A stretch of 64,000 nucleotides of DNA from Branchiostoma floridae. Lineage: Eukaryota; Chordata; Leptocardii; Amphioxiformes; Branchiostomatidae. Below, piece after piece: positions 11,380 to 23,539 of this stretch; position 1 is the first letter of the stretch; every line of letters begins with the position of its first letter. Both the position numbers and the translations under genes were made by a program. The notes under the pieces were generated by a model. It did not search any database, had not been told where the DNA came from, and saw nothing but the letters and a program-made list of their open reading frames with translations. Location of the stretch: assembly GCF_000003815.2 (NCBI RefSeq), contig NC_049988.1, positions 19,843,335 to 19,907,334 on the forward strand. The letters are read 5' to 3'.

Positions 11380-13110
11380 TCCCACAGAAGTTAAGTGGTA
11401 CTTGGTTGACCTCCAAACCTTTTCATACATGCATGAAACGAATTACTAGTTCCCCATATACGTCCATGTTTGAAATATATCATTCCTTTACTTTGACGGT
11501 TTTCGTATACTCACAAACATTGACCCTATAGAAGCTTAGTGGTAGTTTGTTGACCAGCACACCCTCTAATACATGAAACGTATTACCAGTTCCCTGCACC
11601 TCCATGCTTGAAATATTACGTTCCTTTACTTTGATGGCTTTTGCATACTCACAAACATTAACCCTATAAAAGTTAACTGACACTTTGTTGACCGAGTGCA
11701 TGAAACGTATGACCAGTTCCCTACACATCCATGTTTGAATTATGGTTTCAGCATACTCACAAACATTGACCCTATAGAAGTTAAGTGACACTTTGTTGAC
11801 GCACACCCTCTAACACATGAAACGTATTACAAGTTCCCTAAACCTCCAAGTTTGAATAATGGTTTCCGCATACTCACAAACATTGACCCTATAAAACTTT
11901 AGTGGCAGTTTGTTGACCGACGCTTTCATGCATGCATCATAAGACGTAATTACCAGTTCCCTGCACCTCTCTGTTTGACGACTGACCCCGGGTAACCCCT
12001 ACAACATGACCATACATCACGCGATGGGTCCGTAATGAGGTTGTGCGACAAAAGAACAAATCGGCATCACACCTGTACGTTCCTTTATTTTGATGGTTTC
12101 TCCATACTACAAACAATTACCCTAAAGAAGTTAAGTGACACTTTGTTGACCGAGTGCATGAAACGTTTGACCAGTTCCCTACACCCTAATGTTTGAATTA
12201 TGGTTTCCGCATACTCACAAGTATTGACCCAATATAAGCTTAGTAGTAGTTTGTTGACCGGCACACCCCCTAGTACATAAAACGTATTAACAATCTATGT
12301 TTGAAATATATCGTTACTTTACGTTGATGGCTTCTACATACTCACAAACTTTGTTGCCCTACACACGTTCTCATGTATGAATCATGAAACGTATTACCAG
12401 TTCCCTACACCTCCCTGTTTGACGACTGACCCCGGGTAACCCCTACAACATGACCATACATCACGCGATGGTTCCGTAATGAGGTTGTGCGACAAAAGAG
12501 CAAATTGGCATCACACCTGTACGTTCCTTTATTTTGATGGTTTCTCCACACTACAGACAATTACCATAAAGAAGTTAAGTGACACTTTGTTGACCGAGTG
12601 CATGAAACGTATGACCAGTTCCCTACACCTCCATGTTTGAATAATGGTTTCCGCATACTCACAAACATTGACCCAATAGAGGTTTAGTGGTAGTTTGTTG
12701 ACCGGCACACCCTCTAATACATGAAACGTATTACCAGTTCCCTGCACCCCCATGCTTGAAATATTACGTTCCTTTACTTTGATGGCTTTTGCATACTCAC
12801 AAACATTGACCCTATAAAAGTTAAGTGACACTTTGTTGACCGAGTGCATGAAACGTATGACCAGTTCCCTAAACCTCCAAGTTTGAATTATGGTTTCCGC
12901 ATACTCACAAACATTGACCCTATAGAACTTTAGTGGCAGTTTGCTGACCGACGATTTCATGCATGCATCATAAGACGTAATTACCAGTTCCCTACACCTC
13001 CCTGTTTGACGACTGACCCCGGGTAACCCCTACAACATGACCATACATCACGCGATGGTTCCGTAATGAGGTTGTGCGACAAAAGAACAAATTGGCATCA
13101 CTCCTGTACC
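11380..13110. repeat. Tandem array with three higher-order repeats
   Basis: Short units of about 107-138 bp share ATACTCACAAACATTGACCC, TTTGTTGACC, ATGAAACGTAT and CCAGTTCCCTACACCTCC. Unit phases are seen at about 11513, 11650, 11758 and 11875. Each higher-order block ends in a distinct cassette (GACTGACCCCGGGTAACCCC to GGCATCACACCTGTAC) at about 11975-12080, 12420-12525 and 13007-13110, giving spacings of 446 and 587 bp. Two minus-strand ORFs (11480-11806, 12529-12960) read through units and repeat YRVNVCEYA and RELVIRFMHS; I treat them as by-products of the repeat. Confidence 0.85.
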
Positions 13111-13124
13111 ACCGGGGTCGTGGC

Positions 13125-13680
13125 CCTGATCAGCGGAATTATGCCGGAGTGAATGGCTTTGCTGTAAACCCATCTCGCCCCATTCGTTATTCGGGCAAGT
13201 ATCATTTATGCTTCGTGTGTAAAGAATGTCAGTACGACTGACGAATGATATAGAGCCAGAAACATATCTTCTATATCTAAGGGCGCATGTATGTATGTAT
13301 TACAGTTACAATCATGTAACTCATAACCCTGAGTGGCCTTCAGGTCTTGTTACGTGGTGACCATTACATATAAAAAATCCAATCCAGTGCGTTATCAACA
13401 ATTTGATTTTGAATTATACCAATGCACAATTTTGTGCTGATGCATGGATTATTTTCTTAGGACTAAAGGCAATGGAATTACCAAAATTGACACCGTGTAC
13501 ATTCCTTGTGCTACATATATTCAAATACATTGTGTATGAGAAACTTCAGTCGACACAGGTTCGTGGCCCTGATCAACGGAATTAGGCCAGAGTGAATAAC
13601 TTTGCCCTAAACCCATCTAGTACCATTCATTATCAAGGCAAATGGACAAGTATCATTTATGCTCCGTGGGTAGAGCAAGT
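13125..13680. repeat. Direct repeat pair, about 431 bp apart
   Basis: TCGTGGCCCTGATCA, GGAATTA, CCAGAGTGAAT, AAACCCATCT and AAGTATCATTTATGCT recur in order at about 13130-13220 and 13560-13670. Between them lies dispersed repeat copy 2. The arrangement suggests a tandem duplication or a repeat inserted within a duplicated segment. Confidence 0.65.
13230..13530 (+). repeat. Dispersed repeat, copy 2
   Basis: Same motif order as 9340-9600 (GACGAATGATATAGAGCCAG, then TTTTGTGCTGATGCATGGA, then TGGAATTACCAA, then CATTGTGTATG). It contains an extra stretch with ATGTATGTAT near 13288. Confidence 0.65.
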
Positions 13681-13694
13681 TTTAGTGTACGCCT

Positions 13695-14050
13695 AACGTG
13701 GTGTTAAGTCTTTGTAAGGTATGATTACACGACTGTGTGCTGTGTGGTGACATCACATTGGGGTGTTAAGTCTTTGTAGGGAATGATTACACGAGTGTGC
13801 ACTGTGTGGTGATCTTACATTGTGTGTAATTGTACCGGGAGGTAAAGAAGGTTTTAGTGATCACAGTGGTACATGTAACGTGGTGTTAAGTCTTTGTAGG
13901 GTATTATTATAGGTGTACTGTGTGGTGATCTTACATTGTGTGTAATAGCATCGTGGGTAGAGAAGGTTTTAGTGATCACTGCTATACGTGTAACGTGGTG
14001 TTAAGTCTTTGTAGAGAATATGATTGCAAGTGTACTGTGTAGCGATCTTA
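13695..14050 (+). repeat. Tandem array, period about 115-120 bp (one 62-bp unit)
   Basis: GTGTTAAGTCTTTGTA starts at 13701, 13763, 13883 and 13998. Units also share GATTACACGAGTGTG and CTGTGTGGTGATCTTACATT. The 62-bp step is about half a unit, consistent with an internal deletion. Confidence 0.8.
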
Positions 14051-14436
14051 GTCAGCTTTCATAATGTCTAAAAACCAAGATTGCAATTTCGTTGTTGAAA
14101 GTATCAAAAGGGACCGGAGCTCGTAACTCATGAATTGAGCGCAGATAATCCATCGTAGATCTTCCCTGGACTTATTCCGTTGGCAGTGTGACACGCACTG
14201 TGATAAAATCTGCGTCCATATATCATCTTATCGCTCGCTGACGGTGCGAAAGTTGGCACGGACGCGCCAGCGGTCCGGAGATACGGTAACAGATAAGGCA
14301 GGACTCGCTGTCTGCGTGCGGCGCCGAGGGGCAGTTTAACGGTACAAACCTGCCAGTATGTGCAGCGGCGTGATAGCCCAACACCAGGGGCATGGTCATT
14401 TGTCTTCCTGATGGGTATCACAAGTTCATTACCGTT
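14051..14436. other. GC-rich unassigned stretch
   Basis: 14200-14400 is noticeably GC- and CpG-rich (GCGCCAGCGGTCCGG, GTGCGGCGCCGAGG). A 97-codon ORF lies on the minus strand, without recognisable domain or splice context. It could be regulatory. Confidence 0.3.
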
Positions 14437-14674
14437 CTTAAGGCCCCCTTTTCACTAGGACGGCGCTCTCGCCGCGCCGACCTAAAAGATCATTTAACGA
14501 ATTCTGTAAAAAAAAACGAATCTTTTTAAAAACTTTTTATGTTTTTTTGTCTTCTAAGTCACACTTTAACGTTTTGTATGATATACCCAGTGTGAAAGTA
14601 AAGGTTACACATATCCTATGTAGGTCGCAGTGAGAGCACAGCGCGATCGCTGTCTAGTAGAGAAGAGGCCTTAG
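14437..14674 (+). mobile_element. MITE family 1, copy B
   Basis: Ends TTAAGGCCCCCTTTTCACTA and TCTAGTAGAGAAGAGGCCTTA; subterminal GGCGCTCTCGCCGCGCC and TAGGTCGCAGTGAGAGC. Core AGTCACACTTTAACGTTTTG, CCCAGTGTGAAAG in the orientation taken here as plus. No ORF. Confidence 0.85.
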
Positions 14675-16659
14675 GCTTAACTACTGCAACAGAGACCTGT
14701 CAGTTCCTAGTGTCAGCTGTGAGGCACCGTGAGAGGCTGTTGGCATATTTACCAGACCTCTGTACATATACACTAATGAAGGTGACGGCCTGAGGGCTCG
14801 CAAAATTACAGCCCGTCCGGAGCTCGTATTTCATGCCACAGTCGAAGCTTTTCGCTGTATACATGTAGACCTTTAGCTCAGAGCTGGTCGTTCTGTGATG
14901 GGGATGGCGTTCCACCTGTAGCTCAGTACGTGCCGGTGTCGACAAACATGTGGAATTTAATGTGGAGTTTTCGTATAAAATTATCTATGGTAGTTCTTAA
15001 ATCTATGAATGAAGCAAAGAGTAAACATCCTTCATTGTTCATGGCTGTCAGCAATATGTCACGGCCAGTGCGCCTTGCATGTTACACAAATAGTTGTATT
15101 AAAATAATTGTATGACAGATAGCAGCGTTGAAGGAAGGTAGTTCCTAGGGCCATCGATCTGATGCAGAAGTCTCAAGCATCGTGTAAAATGTGGTCATGT
15201 TTAGATCTTTTAGGCCCAACATATATAATGGGATGATGTTATTTCAAAACACCCAAATCAGAGATGGATCCTAATAAGTGAACCCGCTGCACTACCAATA
15301 AGATGTAAACATAATTTCATTTGACAGAAAAAAAGTTGTCTAAACAGAGTGAAGCCTTTCGCCTGATATACATACATAGTTCGAAAAAAATGTCTTAAGG
15401 GAATATACTGTTCCAATTTAAGAATATTTTCCTGCATGAACAATGGATTTACAATATTCATTAAAGTATGAAAAACGACGAAAAAATTTTCTCTGACACA
15501 TGCGTCTCGTTATCCATTGCAATTAGAGTTGCTACCTATAAGTCATCGATTTCTTAATGTTTAAACTGTCAGAATGTAAGCCATATCTCAATCCTAACGA
15601 GGTAACATCTTTATAGGTAGTCTGTTATGTTTGTAAAAGTTTTCCAATTTGAGAAGATACTTTGAAGATGCCGACCTGGTCCTTCAGGCAGATCTTGGTC
15701 TGTGCGTTTAAAGCTGCTCGTGAATGCTGAGGTTTTATGCTTAACTTAACATAAGATGGTAAATGTTTAGAGTCTACCTTTTATCCATTGGAAATCAGCA
15801 CACATGACCACGACACGCAATTAATGTGTCCCTTATAGACCAATGAAACATCACATTACCACGGATGATAAATACACAAGGCTTGACTTTGGATAAAGAT
15901 GGTGATGTTAGGGAAACGCACAACACTTTATCTTTCCACAGATTTGCCTAGCAAGTAAAAAAATATGACCTTCAAATATGACCTTCATAAATAAAATAAC
16001 CTTATGATTGTCGTGAGGTCTTGATCTACTAATGACGTCTTCTTAACTTAATAAAGACAACTGTTACAGGTTAAAGTACTCCTTAAGGAAGTTGCTGTGG
16101 GACCTCTTTTGTCGTTTGATTGATTAGTCGTTGCACGTTTATTGACACTACAAATTCTGGATAATTTTCCCCATCCATTATATGCACCTCGTAACGTGAT
16201 AAACTGGGCGAGTAAAAAGACCTTTAGCGAAAGCAGTACCGGTGGCATCACTTACATGTTTGCGAAGAAGCGTAACGGGTAACCCCAGGGATGAAAAAAA
16301 AATCAATGATGATATTAACAGCAATGATTCATATGCTTTCATCTCAAATTCAAACGTATCAACGAAACTTAACTACGTCTAAAATACACATTTCAAATTA
16401 AAAAGTTAAATGTTGGCAAACATGGCGCCGGTTTGGAAAGCTTCAAAGCTTTTTTAGAAGTTTAGAAAACAATACGCCAGGCGTCAAATTCGAACAGTAT
16501 CCCTAGCTAGAAGCCTTTTAGCTAACCTTTACCACTGAGTAAGTCAGTGTTGGCCGAAAATATCGATTGCCGAATTCCGAGTAAAGAACAGGTGGTCCTG
16601 ATAACAGCCCTGCAGACAGATCGAAGACACAATAAGGGGACAGGATTTACTGCGGGATT
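14675..16659. other. Unassigned noncoding sequence
   Basis: About 2 kb with no ORF above about 80 codons, no clear exon and no repeat shared with the rest of the window. Confidence 0.4.
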
Positions 16660-17275
16660 AGTAGGCGTATGTGTGGGAGTGGCGGAGGATAAAACCTTCA
16701 CGTCCAGGGGTGGTCGTAGAAGAGTCAGAAACCTGGCCTTCTGACCTTTCAAGCTTTCAGTCTTGACGTATAAGTAGCTAGAGGTACCTAAATGTACGAT
16801 ACTTACCAATGTTCAAATTGTGTATATACGCGAAGTATATGATTTTCTAAATTGCATATGCGTGAGAGGGGCGGAGGATGAAGCCTTAACGACCATTGGT
16901 GGTCATAGAAGTGTCAGGAACCTGGCCTTTCCGACCTTTCCAGCTTTCAGTCTCAACTCATAATGGGCAGTCTGATAGCATGTACCTAGATCTACGACTT
17001 ACTGATGTAAAATCCTGTATATGTGTGATGTATATGATTTTCCAAATTGCTTTAGGTCTTCCTGGAAGGATGAAGCCCTCAGGACCATGGGTGGTCGTAC
17101 CAAGTGTCAGAAACCTGGCTTACACAACCTTTCTACCTTTCAGTCTCGACGTATAATGGGCAGTCTGGTTGTATCAAAATCTACGATGACTGACCAATGT
17201 AAAAATTTTGTACATACGTGATGTATATGATTTTCCAAATTGCTCTAGGTCTTCCTAGCGTGCATATTAGACTGT
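16660..17275 (+). repeat. Three-unit tandem array, period about 190 bp
   Basis: GGTGGTCGTA/GGTGGTCATA begins at 16709, 16898 and 17090 (189 and 192 bp). Each unit also has GGATGAAGCC, GTCAGAAACCTGG, CTTTCAGTCTCGACGTATAA and GTATATGATTTTCCAAATTG. Unit 3 is followed by a partial fourth (CTCTAGGTCTTCCTAG). Confidence 0.85.
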
Positions 17276-17605
17276 AGGGTGCATATTGGGGATAGAGGTT
17301 GACCTTAGATCCCGTACAGTTCAAGAAGCTTAAGGGTTACAATCGTCTGTCATTCCGTGATCCGGCATGTACAATTAATGGGGAACCGTATTATACACAG
17401 CGTAACATCATCGTCAAGCAATCTGTCTTGAGCGACAACACTTTCCCACTTCCTCGGCACTTCATTTAGCGTGACCTACGATGTAACATGCAGCCATCCG
17501 GTTACAGCTCCGGCTGATTAGGCCCGCTGTTCTGACATTTAGCGAAGTAGTTTCTCGGCTCTGCTGTCGCCATGAATCTGCCCAGTCCTCCCTCATCAAC
17601 GCAGC
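17276..17605. other. Unassigned noncoding sequence
   Basis: No gene or repeat recognised. Confidence 0.4.
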
Positions 17606-18035
17606 TCTGGCCAGCAAGAGTCTCGCTCGTCCATCACACAGAGACTCGCGGCTACAATATGTTTGATCGCGTCGCTGCGCTCTCACTGCGACCTAAATAG
17701 GGTATGTGTATCCTTCGCTTTCACACTGGGTATATCACACAAAATGTAAAAGTGTGACCGAGAAGACAACAAAACACAGAGGAAGATTCGTTTCTTTTCC
17801 ATGCAATTCGATCATCGATATGTCAAATTTAAGGTCGCAGCGACAGCGCCGTCATAGTGCAAAGGGGGTTTAACGAATAACTGTCAATTGTCCTGGTATA
17901 AGTTGAAACGAGAAACTCCGTATAGTACTTTTTTTTACTCTTACATAACGAACATGCGGGGCGGTCCTGCCCAGCCCGAGCCCTGCTCGTCTATCATGTC
18001 GAGACTCGCAGCTGCAATATGTTTGATCGCGTCGC
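17606..18035. repeat. Direct repeat of about 70 bp flanking MITE copy C
   Basis: GAGACTCGCGGCTACAATAT followed by GTTTGATCGCGTCGC (about 17606-17675) recurs as GAGACTCGCAGCTGCAATAT plus the same GTTTGATCGCGTCGC at about 17966-18035. The MITE and about 90 bp lie between the copies. Confidence 0.75.
17664..17874 (-). mobile_element. MITE family 1, copy C (left end eroded)
   Basis: Right end is GCGCCGTCATAGTGCAAAGG and subterminal AAGGTCGCAGCGACAGCGCC; left subterminal GCTGCGCTCTCACTGCGACC survives but the CCCCTTTCCACTAG tip is missing or merged with the flanking repeat. Core is reversed (AAAAGTGTGACCGAGAAGAC). Confidence 0.75.
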
Positions 18036-18117
18036 GTGGGAGTCATTAGAACCCAGTATTTTATCCCTCCTGCCGGCCTCAGGTAAGGCTGGGGACATCC
18101 GTCATCCTACTGTGTCA

Positions 18118-18601
18118 TTGTGAGGTCCGATAAGGTCCTTCCTGTCTCCCTGTGGGTGGGCGTGCCGCCTGTTGTCGGTGGAAACAGAACGGTGATCACA
18201 TCTACAGGATCTCCGTTCTGCAGAAAGACTGGGATTCTTTACACCCACTCCCAGAGGAACACAAGACTGACTTTAGAGGATGACATATATCTGCACGACT
18301 CTAGAGAAAAGGCTTGTTGCTTTTACTACGTAGACTTCTACATGCCGAGTCAATCACGTTTTTGTGACGATGTGTAAGGTTTGATAAGGTTCTTCCTGTC
18401 TTACCGAGGGTGGGCGTGCCGCCTGTCGTCAATGGCAACAGAACGGTAATCACATTTACAGGATCTCCGTTCTGCAGAAAGACAGGGATTACAATTCGTT
18501 ACACCCCCCCCCCTCCCACAGCAACAGGACAGGCTTCAGAGGATGTCATATATATCATAGGTTCTGTCATTTCTGTCAAAAGCACATTGAAGGTGAGTTA
18601 A
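18118..18601 (+). pseudogene. Duplicated coding-like block, function unknown
   Basis: Two units about 254 bp apart (18118-18300, 18372-18560) align over about 130 bp. In the shared frame they read VPPVVxGNRTVITxTGSPFC and then RKTGI. Within the aligned frame, most differences fall at third positions without changing the residue (GTT/GTC, GGA/GGC, GTG/GTA, ACT/ACA, GTC/GTT), with fewer replacements (GGT/AAT, TCT/TTT); this hints at past protein-level constraint. Unit 2 ends AAG followed by GTGAGTT, a possible splice donor. Units are separated by a stop (TAA at 18375-18377) and there is no methionine start, so a partial gene, exon pair or transposon remnant are all possible. I do not recognise the family. 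Confidence 0.35.
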
Positions 18602-21390
18602 CCTTGTAATGAAATGTTCTAGATGCGTTATTTTACGTAATGAAATATTAGCATTTCTCCAATAAAGTACAACAGATTTCAAGAGAATCGATGCTACAGA
18701 CAGATTTTTTTCTATCTTTAGATGCCACAACCCCTATAATGCAAAAATGATTAGCCCTCTCCACTGTAAGAAAGAATCATGTTAGCCATTATTGCTTTGT
18801 TACTTAGATGGTAAGCTTTATTCTATACATCTATTTTGTACTTTGTGTAATAGTTGTCGTCATTCATTGTAACATGTGCAATTGTATTGCGATAAAGAGA
18901 ACAGACTTGTTACTTTCACTTACTAATAGGCACCTGCCACATGACAAGTCAATCTCTCTCGTGTGGACCGGTTTATGCCCTGTGTTTTCGATTCCACTAA
19001 GATTGATGGGACCGAAAGCGGGTACAACGTGGACCAGACTCTAAAGTGCTGTGATATTGATTTCAAGATGTCATGAGGATTGCCCGGACCAGATCAACCA
19101 TCCTCACGGCTAGGTTCTTGCGACTGCAGTGAGAGAGCAGTATTAGACGAAAGACGCGTTCAACTTTATATATAGCTGGTGCACACTTTTGCTAGCAGTA
19201 AAGACCACATTCTGCAAGTAGAATTTTTGCTTGACTGAATGAAGATGAGAAGCTGACGTATTTAGGTAACATTCAGCTTTTTTACGGATTGTGTTTCGTA
19301 GAAAAAACAACAACTTATTTTTACATAAAATAAGAAGCGTTCGATCCAATGATCTATGATAACCTGGTATGTCACATCATTCACTCAAGAATTAACAGCT
19401 TACAGTTATATTTATTGTTTAGAAGACGTAAACATTAAATCCTTATTGTTGGCCAACAATTTTACCACAGGGTCTTTTCAATAATAGCAACTCACTACAA
19501 AGTTGATCAATTGAAGCTGTATACTAGTAACGCAAAAAGGAATTGATTCGATCGACCCACTCTCAAGAATGCTACTTGAAACCTCGCGTGTGTACAGTAG
19601 ATTTTATTGGCTTCTGCACATGCATCTTGTCAAGTACCTGTCAAGTACAGCCTTGAGGGTTGAAGACTAAAAGGAAGCTTACACGAATGTTATGTAAGAG
19701 TGCGCCTTGGCGGTTGTGTGCTGTTTCTAAATCATGACACGTAAGCGTCAATCCCGGGGTTTAAAGGTGAAGTATACCTGCTTGCCTTTGGAGAACTCTC
19801 AAAAATAAGGAAACGCGTTACTGTCGAAGTTTGAATCATTTTATGTCAATCAATTTTTCCTGGATGTTCTGATGCACGTTTTTGTAATTGCACTCGGGGC
19901 TCAACGGCACTCAAAGTATTGACGGGGCCGTCAGAAAATGATTCCCACAGTAGCAACATGTCTTACCTGAAATCCAACAGGGACTTTTGGGTTCGCAAAT
20001 GCAATCTTACTTGCATTAGGTAGTATTCCGACGGAATCGCTTACCTGGGTTCGCTGATGCTCGGTTCAAATTTCATATGTAAAGGGATTCCTTGTCAAGA
20101 AAGCAACAACGTCAAATCGGTGCCGCTGGCATTAGCGACTGAATGAGGGTGCCAATGGTTGAGTAGGTTCATATATTACTGCATATCTTCCGCTAAATCA
20201 TATGGACGTAACGGTAAGTGTAAGCGCTATAAGAAAACAGTTGGATGCAAAGAAAAGCAAGATGATATTCTTATAACAACTTTAACATAATGACAAAGCA
20301 TCATCATAATCATCATCAGTTGGCGAACTTGCGCATCGTCTATACTTCTGACCAATACAAAAATGGACCCCATGAGAAGAAAGTTGCTTTTGCCGGTTAA
20401 TCAACGAAAGTGTATGTTGTAGCCAAGCAACACTGTCATCGTTCATGTGATTTTTCCATTCTTCTTTTACAGTGTCTCATCAAACTTTCAATTGTAAGTT
20501 ACATCAAATCCAAACTGCCAGCCGGCTTTAAGAATGCATAAACGTGTTACATGATATAGCTAAAATGTTCATCGTTGTCAGATGACGTTGGGGTTATGAA
20601 TCAAATCAGCTTACACTCTACAGGCGAATCACAACTGGTCTTTCATCACTTTTCCCTTCTTTTAATTACTTTTCTATCTTGTAATTTTCACCGCCAGAGC
20701 TGGAGGCTACGGGTAGCTTATCCGTGGATTCAAATCTTCGGGGATGCCCTGTCTAATGAGGAACATCCTCAAGGGAAGTTCTTCATCTAATGCGCGTTTC
20801 TATCCTATTAATTTCTTAATTAGCCACACTTTAACGATTCATTTTCTCAGACACAGGGAGGCAAATTGGATATACATGTAGTAGGGTTGGGGATTTGATT
20901 TTTGCATGAGGACATGTTGTCAGCTGTTTGGCAAGACGTGTGCGGTGGAAGATAAACTTACATCATTAAAACTCGCTCCCAGCGGAAGGGTCTTATGACG
21001 ATTAGGAACCAAAGACGTGTTAGTGACGGGAAATTAGTTACGGTTCTCAATCCATGATTGATTAGTCAGGGTTTAGCATGCAGCGAAGTCTTATAATTGC
21101 TGCTGACGTCCTTACATATTGTACTAAGGGAACTGACATCTGCAAACAGTGGAGGTTAGAGCCAAAACTAATAAAGTTCGGCTTAATCTGACAGGTGCTG
21201 GTCCCACCATGTCTGATATCTAAGTCTCTCTTAACCAATTTAGTAATTAGTTTTTCTGCTGTAATCACACGAGGTTTACATTTTGGACACATTGAAGAGT
21301 TTTTTTTTAAGAATAGTGATAGAACAGTTAGGAAAGAAAAGAAGAAGTTCAGGTTTGAAAGAAGTTTTTAAGAGAGTACAGTCAGCTCGT
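18602..21390. other. Unassigned noncoding sequence
   Basis: About 2.8 kb without supported genes or tandem repeats. It includes a short TCATCATAATCATCATC run near 20300 and a small inverted repeat TTGTTGGCCAACAA at about 19446. Confidence 0.4.
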
Positions 21391-21602
21391 ATAGACTATT
21401 ACTTTCCAAGCAGAGGTTAGGATCCGACTATTTTTCTTAACGTTTTTAGTCCTTTTTATCGGGATTTCTATTTTGTATTGTATCTTGTATGGTCAAAACC
21501 TAACACAAGATACAATACAAAATAGAGCCCGGTAAAAAGGACTAAAAACGTTGGAAAAAAACAGCCGGGGCCTAACCTTTGCTTGGAGAGTAATAGACTA
21601 TA
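21391..21602. mobile_element. Foldback element family 2, copy 1
   Basis: Almost the whole 212 bp is one inverted repeat: ATAGACTATTACTTTCCAAG at the left pairs with CTTGGAGAGTAATAGACTAT at the right, and the arms continue inward through AACGTTTTTAGTCC and ACAATACAAAATAGA to a short loop at about 21493-21500. Sub-terminal AGCAGAGGTTAGGATCCG is shared with 59323-59522. No ORF. Confidence 0.9.
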
Positions 21603-22772
21603 ACATCTCGGAACAAGAGAAAGACTAATTATACATTGGATTAGAACGTACTATTGATTTTTTCTTGCAGATCGAAGAACGCAAACTGCTGAACTGATTT
21701 CATTAGCACGATCATTACGGAGCATCATCGTATCAGGTTACTGCATATCCGGGGCACTGCCCTATATGTCTTATTGCAAGAGACACCTGAATGAATCTAT
21801 ATTTCTACATTTCTGTATTCATGGTCACTGCATATAGTACACATTAACAACTCATTGTGGTTATAGTGTGTACTTCGTTGCAGGAGATTCCTTATAGAAA
21901 GCAAGTGATACAATTTCTACCCAGGCAGGGACACAGATTGAGAATGCAATCATTCTCAATCTGTATGCATGTGGAAAGCTTATCTATCCGGAGACACATA
22001 CATGTAGTGAAACACAGTCCGAAGAGTTTTGAAAAAAAATATGAAAAGAGAAACTAAATTGTGTGCTTTTAGCCTCCCCAATGATAGGTGACTACGAGGT
22101 TCTTGTTGGTTCATCTAAGGACTTTTCACCACGTATATCTATTTGCAATAGCTGCGAAGAGAGAGAATTCGGTCCACCCAATAACTACTTTTGCATAAGA
22201 CTTGAGATCTACAGTTCATGACTACTAGTGAGATCGATGCTGGGTAAGATTGCTTACACGGTTAGGATCAGGCGGACCTGGATGATTGCCCTCCTGCCGA
22301 GGGCGACTCCATGGATTTCTGATATTTCTCCTGGACATTTGCAATTTGTGTGCACGTTCTATCATGTTATCTGTCACTTGGCATTATCCAGTGAACCAAT
22401 CTCTGGCGACTGGTTCCAATTACGCTGATCTTGCGTTTATTTTCCTTTTTTTCTGGGAATTTTTTTGCGATTATACATATTGCATTGTTAGTGCACGGTA
22501 GTTTTGCTAAAGAGTGGAAGAAAGAAAGAAAACGTGAACCACTAGGATATGCATTGTAGCAAATTGGTGAATGTGACCTTCAGTATCTTGACAACTGGTC
22601 TCGTACTATATCGTGTGATAGACGTGGGAAATATTATTGCTACCTGTCGTTCTTAGAAAAACCATATTCTTGTTAAGACCCACATAGATGATTTTCACAA
22701 TATGCTATGGTTTCATTTTTTGTCATCCAACGGGGATTGGCTCTTGAATATGGAGCTATATATCATACATAG
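21603..22772. other. Unassigned noncoding sequence
   Basis: Contains a small inverted repeat GAGAATGCAATCATTCTC (about 21939). Overlapping ORFs at 22228-22501 have no support. Confidence 0.4.
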
Positions 22773-22856
22773 GCACACGGGGTAGGAGGAACCCCTTACA
22801 TCCTTGATTCGGAAGTCCTCCAAGGAGACGGATACTCCGAACAACAAAGCTGCATC
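22773..22856 (+). mobile_element. SINE body fragment
   Basis: GGGGTAGGAGGAACCCCTTA, GGAAGTCCTCCAAGGAGACGG and CTCCGAACAACAAA match the second body part of the SINE at 7792-8201 (its 8033-8103). The tRNA head is absent, so this is a truncated copy. Confidence 0.7.
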
Positions 22857-23539
22857 TGCTGAAGCCGTCTCACTCGTATCATACAGTTCTGTCCCTGTGA
22901 GACTTAGTGCTCCAGTAGACGAGAGGGTGGGAAGGGAATTGCACACCCCTCCTTCACCATAAAAAGTCATGTGCAAGTCAGGCAAACACAGGTACATGTA
23001 AATTCCTGTCTGCCTGCTCATCTGTCAAACCGACAGGAGAATCATATATTTTATACTGGTGTTTCAACCAGCATCTATGAATAGGAAAAAAGTTGGCACA
23101 GGCAATGGTTTTACCGACCTGATATCTGTAAGTCTACCTGCCTACCCTGCCTATCTGTAAGTAAGCTGCGCCAAATGGTCCTTTCGTTTGGTGGTCGTAA
23201 AAGCAAATAATTTAGTATTTCATTGCGGTATAAAGTATATGACGGATACTGTATGGCTTTATGGTAACGTCAGGCCTGCACGAACGGATTGCGTTGTCGC
23301 CAGGCAGCAGACCTCCAGGCTGGCGGGTTAACTCCCGCCTGACACTGCCGATTACAAGTCCGTCATGCACCAATCCCACGTCCTGCTAAATTTTCCTACT
23401 AAAACGTAATTGATTTTGGTCAACACAATCTATATTGGACCAGACGTGCAGATTGAAAATTTATCGAATTTTGAAAAGTTGTTTTTTTTACGGCATCACA
23501 GGAATACTGGAATAACGTGAGTTTTCCCTAGCAATTTGA
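22857..23539. other. Unassigned noncoding sequence
   Basis: Nothing recognised apart from a GC-rich patch near 23280-23350 with GGCGGGTTAACTCCCGCC, a perfect inverted repeat. Confidence 0.4.

Noticed and set aside
11480-12960. Repeat protein gene on the minus strand (108 and 143 codons)
   Set aside because: The frames follow the satellite unit and break at unit length changes; no start context or other gene signals.
11380-13110. CRISPR-like array
   Set aside because: Spacing between repeated motifs is itself repeated, so there are no unique spacers, and the sequence is eukaryotic.
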